NCBI GenBank assembly: GCA_943370355.1
Contig: CALRQP020000019.1
Span: 1 to 64,000 of the forward strand
From: JADCGM01 sp943370355
GTDB taxonomy: Bacteria > Pseudomonadota > Alphaproteobacteria > Sphingomonadales > Sphingomonadaceae
Direction: 5' to 3'
Length of the DNA: 64,000 nt
A model generated the notes under the pieces. It was given only the letters and a program-made list of their open reading frames with translations, searched no databases and was not told the origin of the DNA. Positions 8,253-15,364 of this stretch are shown here, in pieces. How positions within the stretch are numbered: position 1 is the stretch's first letter; each line of letters starts with the position of its first letter. The translations under genes were made by a program, and so were the position numbers.

Positions 8253-9161
8253 ATGTCCGTATTGCCCAAACCGCCCGCCACGCGACCGCTCGGCAAGTCG
8301 GGACTCGAGGTCAGTTCACTCGCTTGGGGCATGTGGCGCTTTGCCGGCGACGATCTCAAGGCAGCACGAGCGCGGGTCGATGCGGCGCTCGACATCGGCA
8401 TCACGCTGTTCGACACGGCCGATATCTACGGTCCTGACAATGGCGAGCCGTTCGGGGCGGCCGAGGTGCTGCTCGGGCGGCTGTTCGCTGAGGACAAGGG
8501 TCTTCGCGCCCGCATGGTGCTGGCGTCGAAGGGCGGCATCGTCATCGGCACACCTTATGATTCGTCGCCCGCCTATCTGGCGAGCGCCATCGACGCCTCG
8601 CTGAGCCGGCTCGGGGTCGATCAGCTCGACCTCTGGCAGATTCACCGCCCCGACATGCTGACACATCCGCAGGAGGTGGCGCGCTCGCTCGAAAATGCGA
8701 TGGCCGCCGGCAAGATCCGCAGCATCGGCGTATCGAACTTTACCGTGCCGCAGACGCGGGCGCTGATGAAGTTCATGGGTCAGCCGCTCGTGTCGACCCA
8801 GCCCGAATTTTCACCGCTGGCGCTCGATCCGCTCAGCGACGGCACCTTCGATCTCGCCATGCAGCGCGATCTCGCTGTGCTCGCATGGTCGCCACTGGGA
8901 CAGGGCCGTCTCGGCAATCCACAGGACGAGTGGGCCCGCGCGGTCGCGGTCGCGCTCGATGCCGTTGCCGCCGACTTCGGGGTCTCTCGCACCGCCGCGA
9001 CTTACAGCTGGATCATGGCGCATCCGGCGCGGCCGATCCCGATCGTCGGCACGCAGACGCCGGACCGAATCCGCGAGGCCGCCGACGCCTATAAGATCGA
9101 ATGGACCCGCGCCCGCTGGTACGAGGTGCTGGTCGCTGCGCGAGGGGAGAGACTGCCATGA
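8253..9161 (+). CDS. Aldo/keto reductase, SmoB-like candidate
   Basis: A 302-residue NADPH-dependent TIM-barrel reductase with the full AKR tetrad visible: D54 and Y59 (FDTADIY), K93 (ASKGG) and H131 (QIHRPD). The N-terminus (RPLGKSGLEVSSLAWGMWRF) resembles the YdhF-like branch. The start at 8253 has GAGG four bases upstream, and the stop overlaps the next start (ATGA). In the oxidative sulfoquinovose pathway an AKR (SmoB) reduces 6-oxo-glucose to glucose after the monooxygenase step, and the coupling to an SsuD-like monooxygenase gene here reproduces that arrangement. The substrate is inferred; other sugar aldehydes are possible. Confidence 0.88.
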   Translation: MSVLPKPPATRPLGKSGLEVSSLAWGMWRFAGDDLKAARARVDAALDIGITLFDTADIYGPDNGEPFGAAEVLLGRLFAEDKGLRARMVLASKGGIVIGTPYDSSPAYLASAIDASLSRLGVDQLDLWQIHRPDMLTHPQEVARSLENAMAAGKIRSIGVSNFTVPQTRALMKFMGQPLVSTQPEFSPLALDPLSDGTFDLAMQRDLAVLAWSPLGQGRLGNPQDEWARAVAVALDAVAADFGVSRTAATYSWIMAHPARPIPIVGTQTPDRIREAADAYKIEWTRARWYEVLVAARGERLP

Positions 9162-10216
9162 CCGTCGAAGTCAGCTGGTTTTCGGCGCTGTGCGACGACG
9201 ATTATGAGTTCCTCGGCGTGCCGGACTCGATGCTCAAGTCGAGCTGGGAGCATTGCCGCGACATCGTGATGACCGCCGACACGGGCGGCTTCGACAATGT
9301 GCTGCTGCCGTCGGGCTATGCGCTGGGCGTCGATACGACGATTTTCGCCGCCGCGATCGCGACCTTGGTCAAACGCATCCGGCTGCTGATGGCGGTGCGC
9401 ATCGGCGAAACCTGGCCGCCGCAGCTGGCGCGGCAAATCGCGACGCTCGACCGGATTTTGGGCGGGCGGCTGACGGTGAACATCATCTCCTCCGACATGC
9501 CCGGCGAAACGCTGGCCTCCGCGCCGCGCTATCGCCGCACCGCCGAAGCGATGGCGATCCTGAAGACGCTGCTCAACGGCGAGACGCTCGATCATGACGG
9601 CGAATTCTGGAAGCTGAAGCTTGAACCGGCCCGCATCGCCACCGTCTCGGGCAAATGCCCGCCGCTCTATTTCGGCGGTCTCAGCCCCGACGCGCGCGAC
9701 GCCGCCGCGAAGGGCTGCGACGTCTATCTGATGTGGCCGGATACGATGCCCGCGGTGAAGGAGGTCATCGCTGACATGACTGCGCGTGCCGCTGCCTATG
9801 GCCGCAAGTTGAAATTCGGCTACCGCGCCCATGTCATCGTCCGCGACACCGAGGCGGAGGCGCGCGCCTATGCGACGCGGCTGCTGTCGAAGCTCGACGA
9901 TGCCGAGGGTGCTGCGATCCGTGCCAAGTCGCTCGATTCGACAAGCGTCGGCGTGCAGCGGCAGGCGGCGCTGCGCGAAGCTGCCGGCAATGAAGGCTAT
10001 GTTGAGGACAATCTGTGGACGGGCATCGGTCGCGCCCGTTCAGGCTGCGGCGCAGCGATCGTCGGCGATCCCGATCAGGTCCTCACGAAGCTGCAGGCCT
10101 ATCAGGACGCGGGCATCGAAGCCTTCATCCTGTCGGGCTATCCGCATGCCGCCGAAGCCGACCTGTTCGCACGCCACGTCCTGCCGCGCCTCGACCACGG
10201 CCCGCTGACGCTCTGA
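9158..10216 (+). CDS. LLM-class flavin-dependent monooxygenase, SsuD/SmoC-like candidate
   Basis: A 352-residue luciferase-like monooxygenase. Family features include GGFDNVLLPSG (about residues 43-53), the segment IGETWPPQLARQIATLDRI followed by GGRL, and PPLYFGGLS in mid-protein. This is the SsuD-type layout, an FMNH2-dependent enzyme that oxidatively cleaves a C-S bond and releases sulfite. The ATG at 9158 is coupled to the AKR gene and has GGGGAG upstream. SmoC is the homologue that desulfonates sulfoquinovose to 6-oxo-glucose, and the neighbouring genes fit that reaction. No flavin reductase gene is seen nearby, so reduced flavin would have to come from elsewhere. Confidence 0.87.
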   Translation: MTVEVSWFSALCDDDYEFLGVPDSMLKSSWEHCRDIVMTADTGGFDNVLLPSGYALGVDTTIFAAAIATLVKRIRLLMAVRIGETWPPQLARQIATLDRILGGRLTVNIISSDMPGETLASAPRYRRTAEAMAILKTLLNGETLDHDGEFWKLKLEPARIATVSGKCPPLYFGGLSPDARDAAAKGCDVYLMWPDTMPAVKEVIADMTARAAAYGRKLKFGYRAHVIVRDTEAEARAYATRLLSKLDDAEGAAIRAKSLDSTSVGVQRQAALREAAGNEGYVEDNLWTGIGRARSGCGAAIVGDPDQVLTKLQAYQDAGIEAFILSGYPHAAEADLFARHVLPRLDHGPLTL

Positions 10217-10219
10217 CAC

Positions 10220-10249
10220 AAAAGGGGCGCTCCCTCGCGGAAGCGCCCC
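10220..10249 (-). terminator. Bidirectional hairpin between convergent genes
   Basis: The perfect 8-bp stem GGGGCGCT/AGCGCCCC (10224-10231 and 10242-10249) has a ten-base loop. On the minus strand it is followed by TTTT (10223-10220), so it is a rho-independent terminator for the lipoprotein gene, and it also lies right after the monooxygenase stop. Confidence 0.75.
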
Positions 10250-10278
10250 AGATAGTCAGGACTTCGTTTCGCCCGGGC

Positions 10279-10629
10279 TTACTTGCCCTTGGCGGCATCC
10301 TTGGCGGTTTCTGCCGAAGTCGGCAGACCCGACTGCTTCTCGACGGCCATCGCCGTTCCGGCGGGGCTGTCGGTCTTGATGTCGGCATTGTCGATGGCGT
10401 CTTCGGCTTTCTTGCCGGCGTCGCGCGTCGCATCGGCCTGCGCGTTCATCGCGTCGGCAGCCGGCTGGTTCCCAGCATCGGCGGTCGCGTCGGCCTGATT
10501 TTCCATCTTGTCGGCGGCGGCATCGGCGTCCGAGGCAACCTTGTCGCCTGCGGCGTCATCGCCCTTGCCGCCACAAGCGGCGAGCGTTGCGAAACTGGCG
10601 ACGGCGAGCAGCGTGTAAATTTTTCTCAC
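10279..10629 (-). CDS. Small Ala/Asp-rich lipoprotein of unknown function
   Basis: A 116-residue protein. I place the start at GTG 10629, which gives a clean lipoprotein signal (RKIYTLLAVASFATLAAC, with the lipobox LAAC) and a purine-rich AAGGGA upstream; the longer open frame adds about 70 residues with no signal character. After the cysteine the mature protein is a low-complexity helix rich in Ala, Asp and Lys (DAAADKMENQADATADAGNQ-type repeats). That suggests an extended periplasmic or envelope spacer. No enzymatic domain is visible. The gene is monocistronic and ends at a terminator hairpin. Confidence 0.7.
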   Translation of the reverse strand: MRKIYTLLAVASFATLAACGGKGDDAAGDKVASDADAAADKMENQADATADAGNQPAADAMNAQADATRDAGKKAEDAIDNADIKTDSPAGTAMAVEKQSGLPTSAETAKDAAKGK

Positions 10630-10753
10630 GGATAAAATCCCTTCCCTGAATAACCTTCGGGCGCACGGCGGCGCTGGCTTGCCGCAGTCGCGCCACCGGT
10701 TCAGAACGTGCCAAGGCCGGTCTGGTTCACTGAACGCTGGATTAATTATTGCG

Positions 10754-11098
10754 ATGACGCCACGACTTCGCATCAATGCGCGGCTGTACCGGGACGGCGA
10801 GATCGCAATCGGCCCCGGCAAGGCGGATCTGCTTGACGCCATCGTCAAGACGGGGTCGATTTCGGCAGCGGCGCGGCAGATGGGGCTCAGCTACCGCCGC
10901 GCCTGGCTGCTCGCCGACACGATGAACCGCTGCTTTGGCGAGCCGCTGATCGTCACGGCTGCCGGCGGCAAATCGGGCGGCGGGGCTTCGCTCAGTGCGC
11001 TCGGCCAGCGCATCCTCGCCGATTACCGCGCGATGGAATCGGCACTCGAGGCGGCTGCCGCGCCCTTCGCCGCAACCATCAGTCGATCGCTGGCCTAG
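10754..11098 (+). CDS. ModE-type winged-helix regulator (DNA-binding domain only)
   Basis: A 114-residue protein matching the N-terminal LysR-like winged helix of ModE: KADLLDAIVKTGSISAAARQMGLSYRRAWLL, followed by a Gly-rich wing (GGKSGGGASLS) and an LGQRIL helix. It lacks the C-terminal Mop/TOBE molybdate-binding repeats, as many short ModE-like proteins do. It heads the molybdate-uptake operon (33 bases before modA) and probably controls it. How it would sense molybdate without the Mop domains is unclear. Confidence 0.85.
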   Translation: MTPRLRINARLYRDGEIAIGPGKADLLDAIVKTGSISAAARQMGLSYRRAWLLADTMNRCFGEPLIVTAAGGKSGGGASLSALGQRILADYRAMESALEAAAAPFAATISRSLA

Positions 11099-11130
11099 AC
11101 AGGCGCTATATCCCATCGCATACAGCGCAA

Positions 11131-11877
11131 ATGCGCAAACTGCTCCTCATCATTCTTGCCGCGTTGCTTTCAGCGCAGCCTGCGCAGGCTGCCGTCCGCA
11201 TCTATGCCGCGTCGAGCCTGACCGAGGCGGTGACCGACCTTGCGGCGCTTTACGCGAGGGCCGGGCATGACAAGCCACTGCTGGTGTTCGGCGCGTCCTC
11301 GGCGCTGGCCCGGCAGATCGAGCAAGGCGCGCCTGCCGACATCTTCCTGTCCGCCGACGGCGAATGGATGGATTATCTCGCGAAGAGGTCACTGATCCAG
11401 ACCGCCAGCCGCCGCGACCTGCTGTCGAACCGGCTGGTCCTGATCGTGCCCGCCGACCGGCCCACGAAGATCGCCATCCGCAAAGGATTCCCCTTCGCCA
11501 AATTGGTCGGCGACGGCCATTGGGTGACGGGTGATCCCGCATCCGTCCCGGTCGGCAAATATGCGAAGGCGGCACTGACGAGCCTCGGCGTTTGGGCGGA
11601 AGCAGAGCCCCGGCTGGCCCGCGCCGAGAACGTCCGCTCGGCGCTGGCCTTTGTCGAACGCGGCGATGCGGTTGCCGGCATTGTCTATGCGACCGACGCG
11701 CAAGCGAGCGGTAAGGTCGCCGTCGCGGGCATCTTCCCAGCCGCCTCGCACCCGCCCATCGTCTATCCGGTCGCGCTGACCGCCACGGCAGGCAAGGACG
11801 CGGCCGATTTCGCGGCCTTTCTGCGCAGCCGCGCGGCGCGGGCCGTGTTCGTGAAGCGCGGGTTCATCGTCAAATGA
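11131..11877 (+). CDS. modA: Molybdate ABC transporter, periplasmic binding protein
   Basis: A 248-residue type-II binding protein. It has a signal peptide (1-20, cleavage after AQA), the ModA start YAASSLTEAV, FGASSALARQIEQGAPADIFLSA with the Ser residues that coordinate oxyanions, and a GIVYATDA hinge near the C-terminus. It captures molybdate (or tungstate) and delivers it to ModBC. Its stop overlaps the start of the next gene (ATGA), so they are coupled. Length is close to that of typical ModA. Confidence 0.95.
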   Translation: MRKLLLIILAALLSAQPAQAAVRIYAASSLTEAVTDLAALYARAGHDKPLLVFGASSALARQIEQGAPADIFLSADGEWMDYLAKRSLIQTASRRDLLSNRLVLIVPADRPTKIAIRKGFPFAKLVGDGHWVTGDPASVPVGKYAKAALTSLGVWAEAEPRLARAENVRSALAFVERGDAVAGIVYATDAQASGKVAVAGIFPAASHPPIVYPVALTATAGKDAADFAAFLRSRAARAVFVKRGFIVK

Positions 11878-12296
11878 TCGCGCTCGCCCTGCTAGCCGCA
11901 TTGGCGATCGAAGGCAGCGGCCTGCACGCCCTGACCGATGCCGAATTCGCCGCTGTTCCGCGTGAGCCCGTCACGCTCGATGTCCATGGCAAATGGTCTG
12001 ATTGTTCGGGACCGCGCCTGATCGACCTGCTCGCCGCTGCGGGGCTGCCCACCGGCGAGGCCGTCCGTGGCGATCGCCTCGCAACGGTCATCGTGGCGGA
12101 AGCCGCCGATGGCTACCGCGTCGCATTCGGGCTTGGAGAAGTTGAACGCACGCTCGGCAATGCCCGCATCGTCGTTGCCGACCGCTGTGACGGCAAGCCG
12201 CTCGACGCCAAGACGGGCCCATACCGGCTCGTCGCGGGGGGCGACAAACGCCCCGCGCGTTCGGCGCGGCAGCTCGTCCGGATCGTCGTCCGCTGA
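11874..12296 (+). CDS. Secreted molybdopterin-binding-fold-like protein within the mod operon
   Basis: A 140-residue protein coupled to modA by ATGA. A short hydrophobic N-terminus (MIALALLAALAIEGSGLHA) looks like a signal peptide. The body has the pattern GKWSDCSGPRLIDLLAAAGLP...DGYRVAF...GPYRLVAGGDKRPARSARQL, which resembles the core of the oxidoreductase molybdopterin-binding fold (SUOX/YedY type) reduced to a small domain. Whether it binds the cofactor is unknown; a single Cys (C44) is present in the expected region. Its placement between modA and modB suggests a role in molybdate or molybdoenzyme handling. It has no standard mod name. Confidence 0.65.
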   Translation: MIALALLAALAIEGSGLHALTDAEFAAVPREPVTLDVHGKWSDCSGPRLIDLLAAAGLPTGEAVRGDRLATVIVAEAADGYRVAFGLGEVERTLGNARIVVADRCDGKPLDAKTGPYRLVAGGDKRPARSARQLVRIVVR

Positions 12297-12976
12297 CTCT
12301 CACACCCGACGAGATCGAGGCGCTCGTCCTCAGCCTGCGCGTCGGCCTGACCGCCACGCTCGCGACACTGCCGCTCGCCTTCGCGCTCGCCTATGCGCTG
12401 GCGCGCGGGCGTTTCTGGGGGCGTGGTGTGCTGGATGCCGCCGTGCATCTGCCGCTGGTCCTGCCGCCCGTCGTCACCGGCTATCTGCTGCTGATCGCCT
12501 TCGGCCAGCATGGCCCACTCGGCCAGCTGCTGGCGGGGATAGGCGTCAGCGTGATCTTCCGCTGGACGGGTGCAGCGATTGCGGCTGGCGTCATGGCGTT
12601 GCCGCTCATGGTCCGCGCGATCCGCCTGTCGATCGAGGCGGTCGATCCGCGCCTTGAGGCTGCTGCGCGCACGCTCGGCGCCAGCCGTTGGCGCGCGTTC
12701 CGCACCATCACCCTGCCGCTGAGCCTTCCGGGCCTGCTCGCCGGAGCGGTGCTCGGCTTCGCCAAGGCAATGGGTGAGTTCGGTGCAACAATCACCTTTG
12801 TATCGAGCATCCCCGGCGAAACCCGCACCCTGCCACTCGCCATCTACGGCGTTTTGCAGACCCCGGGCGGGGAGGATGCGGCGCTGCGCCTGTCGCTGAT
12901 CGCTGTCGCATTGTCGGTCGGTGCGCTCGCGATGTCCGAATGGCTCGCCCGCCGCGCTAGGGCACACGCTTTATGA
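12293..12976 (+). CDS. modB: Molybdate ABC transporter permease, apparently with a CTG start
   Basis: About 227 residues with five membrane helices and the ModB/CysTW-type EAA loop (EAAARTLGASRWRAFRTITLPLS). The frame is open from a stop at 12188. However, no ATG, GTG or TTG occurs before a GTG at 12428, which would delete the first helix (LVLSLRVGLTATLATLPLAFALAYAL). Homology therefore puts the start near 12293, where CTG overlaps the previous stop as CTGA, mimicking the ATGA couplings used elsewhere in this operon. It forms the transmembrane channel for ModA-delivered molybdate. The end overlaps modC (ATGA). Confidence 0.85.
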   Translation: MTLTPDEIEALVLSLRVGLTATLATLPLAFALAYALARGRFWGRGVLDAAVHLPLVLPPVVTGYLLLIAFGQHGPLGQLLAGIGVSVIFRWTGAAIAAGVMALPLMVRAIRLSIEAVDPRLEAAARTLGASRWRAFRTITLPLSLPGLLAGAVLGFAKAMGEFGATITFVSSIPGETRTLPLAIYGVLQTPGGEDAALRLSLIAVALSVGALAMSEWLARRARAHAL

Positions 12977-13572
12977 TCGCCTTTAGGCTTTCGAAGCGTA
13001 TCGGCGACCGCCGCATCGACATCGCCGTCGAAGCGCAGCCCGGCATCACCGCGCTGTTCGGCCCTTCGGGCACGGGCAAGACCAGCCTTCTCAACATGGT
13101 CGCGGGGCTGCTGCGCCCCGATGCCGGGCGGATTGCGATTGACGGCGACGTCCTGTTCGATTCCGACGCTGATATCGACCGGCCGCCCGAGGAGCGCCAC
13201 CTCGGCTATGTATTTCAGGATCGACGGCTATTCCCGCACCTGAGCGTGCGCGGCAATCTGGCCTATGGCGGCCCGCTCGACGCCCATATCGTCGATCTGC
13301 TCGGCCTTGGGGGCCTGCTCGACCGCTGGCCGCGCCACCTTTCGGGCGGCGAGGCGCAGCGTGTCGCACTCGGCCGGGCGCTGCTGTCGAAACCCCGCGC
13401 TCTACTGCTCGACGAGCCGCTGTCGCACCTCGACCGTGCACGCGCCGAGGAGATCACCGCGCTGATCCTGCGCCTGCGCGACGAGCTGGCGCTACCGATG
13501 CTATACGTGACCCATGACGCCGATGAGATCGCCGCACTCGGTGCGCGGCGCATCGATCTCGCTCAGGCGTAA
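12973..13572 (+). CDS. modC: Molybdate ABC transporter ATP-binding protein, short form
   Basis: A 199-residue ABC ATPase with Walker A GPSGTGKT (30-37), Q-loop FQDRRLFPHL (81-90), signature LSGGEAQR (123-130), Walker B LLLDEP (144-149) and the switch His in VTHDADE. It energises ModB. It ends directly after the ATPase core, without the roughly 120-residue C-terminal Mop/TOBE regulatory domain of typical ModC (about 350 residues). It lies in the mod operon, coupled to modB. Its stop region overlaps the convergent FAD oxidoreductase gene by ten bases. Confidence 0.92.
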   Translation: MIAFRLSKRIGDRRIDIAVEAQPGITALFGPSGTGKTSLLNMVAGLLRPDAGRIAIDGDVLFDSDADIDRPPEERHLGYVFQDRRLFPHLSVRGNLAYGGPLDAHIVDLLGLGGLLDRWPRHLSGGEAQRVALGRALLSKPRALLLDEPLSHLDRARAEEITALILRLRDELALPMLYVTHDADEIAALGARRIDLAQA

Positions 13573-14657
13573 CCGGGCACACGTGTCGCCGCCGCAATGC
13601 GGGTCAGCACGCCCGGCCAGATCTGTGCCGCGCGGATCGCCAGCGCCTGCATCGGGTTCGGCGCTGTCATGCGGTAGAGCCGGTCGGCGAGCGCGACCTG
13701 CGGCCCGAGCTCGTGCCGGCGTGCCGCATGATAATCTGCAGCACTCACGCCGCTCAGCACTGCCTTGGCGGCAGCGCGTCCCGAGTGCATCGCCATCGAC
13801 ATGCCGTCCCCGGAAAAGGAGGGAATCACCGCGAACTGGTCGCCGAGCCGGTATATGCCGTCGCCGCTGTCGCGGTGCAGATAGCCGTAAGGCACGCCCG
13901 AGATGGTGATCGGCCGCTCCAGCAGTTCCTCGGCCCCGGCCAGCCGGTCGTCGAGATGCCCGCAGGCGGCGCGCAGTACCGCCAGCAGCCCCGGCCATTT
14001 GCCGCCCGCCGCCGTCAACGTTTCGCTGGTCACTAACAGGCACAGGTTGGCGATCCCGTCCTCGACATGCTGCAGACCCGCATAACCGCCGGAGAACATC
14101 AGCACCTCGATATGGTCGCGTAACTGTGCGTCTTGCGCCCGTGCGAGGCGGAAGTAGCTTTTGAACCCGATCAGCCCGGCAACCGTCCCATCGGCGGGCC
14201 GCTGCACCCCGCGCACCTCATGCTTGCCGCTCGCAAGTAGCAGCGTCGCTGCGTCGAGAGTTCGGCCGCCGTCCAGAACCACTCGGCCTCTCGTGATCTC
14301 GCGAACTGCAACCCCGCGCTCAACCCGTGCGCCGGCCGCCTCCGCGCGGGCCAACAATTCCTCGTCCAGCCGCTTCCGTGTAAGCCCCGCCGCGCGAAAC
14401 GGTAGCGCTGCCTCGGCCACACGCCGCCCGCGCACCAGTCGCAGCCGGGAAATCGGCGCGGCACCCATCGCCAGCACATCGAGTCCCGCCGCGTGCAGGC
14501 AGGCCTGTGCTTCGATGCTCAGAAACTCCCCGCAGATCTTGTGGCGCGCCGCCTTGTCGCGCTCGACCACCAAGGGTCGCGCGCCTGCCTCGGCCAATGC
14601 CAGCGCCGCCGTCGCCCCCGCCGGTCCACCGCCGACAATGACCAGCGGCTCGCTCAT
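13563..14657 (-). CDS. FAD-dependent oxidoreductase (SrsC/geranylgeranyl-reductase-like) of the type III PKS operon
   Basis: A 364-residue flavoprotein with the ADP-binding GGGPAG motif at 9-14, a CGEFLS segment near residue 45, a second FAD motif (YRLGDQFAVIPSFSGDGMSMAMHSG), and the GD pair that contacts FAD ribose. The ATG at 14657 overlaps the methyltransferase stop (ATGA). In Streptomyces srsABC the third gene encodes an FAD hydroxylase that converts the PKS-derived alkylresorcinol or pyrone to a quinone-type phenolic lipid, and the order PKS-methyltransferase-flavoprotein is identical here. Product chemistry is inferred. Confidence 0.85.
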   Translation of the reverse strand: MSEPLVIVGGGPAGATAALALAEAGARPLVVERDKAARHKICGEFLSIEAQACLHAAGLDVLAMGAAPISRLRLVRGRRVAEAALPFRAAGLTRKRLDEELLARAEAAGARVERGVAVREITRGRVVLDGGRTLDAATLLLASGKHEVRGVQRPADGTVAGLIGFKSYFRLARAQDAQLRDHIEVLMFSGGYAGLQHVEDGIANLCLLVTSETLTAAGGKWPGLLAVLRAACGHLDDRLAGAEELLERPITISGVPYGYLHRDSGDGIYRLGDQFAVIPSFSGDGMSMAMHSGRAAAKAVLSGVSAADYHAARRHELGPQVALADRLYRMTAPNPMQALAIRAAQIWPGVLTRIAAATRVPGYA

Positions 14658-15364
14658 TTGATGTGGCCGACGCAGAGCCGGAAGGGCAGCTTCCACTCGA
14701 CGGTGACGCCCTTGTCGGTCAGTCCCGCGTCTGCGAGCAGGCGCGCCCAGTCGGCACGGCGGAAGCTACGTGCCACCGATAACATCCCGTCATGCCGCAC
14801 GAACGGATGCCAGCGCATCACATTGGCGAGCAGCCCGAACCCCCAATAAGCGAGCGCATGCCGGTGCAGATCGTTGATCAGCCAGCCCTTCGCCGCTGTC
14901 ACCTCCATCCAGGTCAGGAAGCGCAGGATCATCGGATCGGTCATGTGATGCGCGACGAGCGAACTCACGATGAAGTCGGGCGGCTGCGCCGGCGCATAGT
15001 CGAACACGTCACCCGTGCGGTACTCGATCGCCATATCCGCAGTCGTCGCCGCCTTTGCGGCAGGCTCGCTCCAGGGGCTCAGGTCGATTCCCGTCAATTG
15101 CGGCACCAGCCCCCGCGCGGTTGCCCAGCGGTGGATCGCGCGCAGCATGTCGCCCTGCCCCGATCCGACGTCGATCAGTGTGAACGCCCGGCCGCGCTCC
15201 CAGCCCTGCGTTGCCTTCGCGAGCCAGTTCAGCGTGGGCGGCCGCGCCAATGTCCAGCTGTTGACCGTCGCGAGGCCCGCCAGCACCGCCTCGAACGTCG
15301 CGAAGTCGACGGTCTCATCGTCCATCCACTCCGCTTCGAGCGAACGGACGCTGAGATCAGGCAC
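14654..15364 (-). CDS. SAM-dependent methyltransferase of the type III PKS operon
   Basis: About 236 residues with a class-I methyltransferase motif I (LIDVGSGQGD), an acidic motif II (TGIDLSPWS) and a post-motif segment (FIVSSLVAHHM). I choose GTG 15364, overlapping the PKS stop by eight bases, because the pre-domain segment RSLEAEWMDDE resembles the start of homologues. An internal ATG at 15325 has a good GGAG site and is a real alternative (223 residues). It should O- or C-methylate the phenolic product of the adjacent PKS, as SrsB does. Confidence 0.85.
   Translation of the reverse strand: MPDLSVRSLEAEWMDDETVDFATFEAVLAGLATVNSWTLARPPTLNWLAKATQGWERGRAFTLIDVGSGQGDMLRAIHRWATARGLVPQLTGIDLSPWSEPAAKAATTADMAIEYRTGDVFDYAPAQPPDFIVSSLVAHHMTDPMILRFLTWMEVTAAKGWLINDLHRHALAYWGFGLLANVMRWHPFVRHDGMLSVARSFRRADWARLLADAGLTDKGVTVEWKLPFRLCVGHIK

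Noticed and set aside
12428..12976. A 182-residue modB starting at GTG 12428
   Set aside because: It would remove the first membrane helix, which is encoded in frame upstream with clear ModB character.
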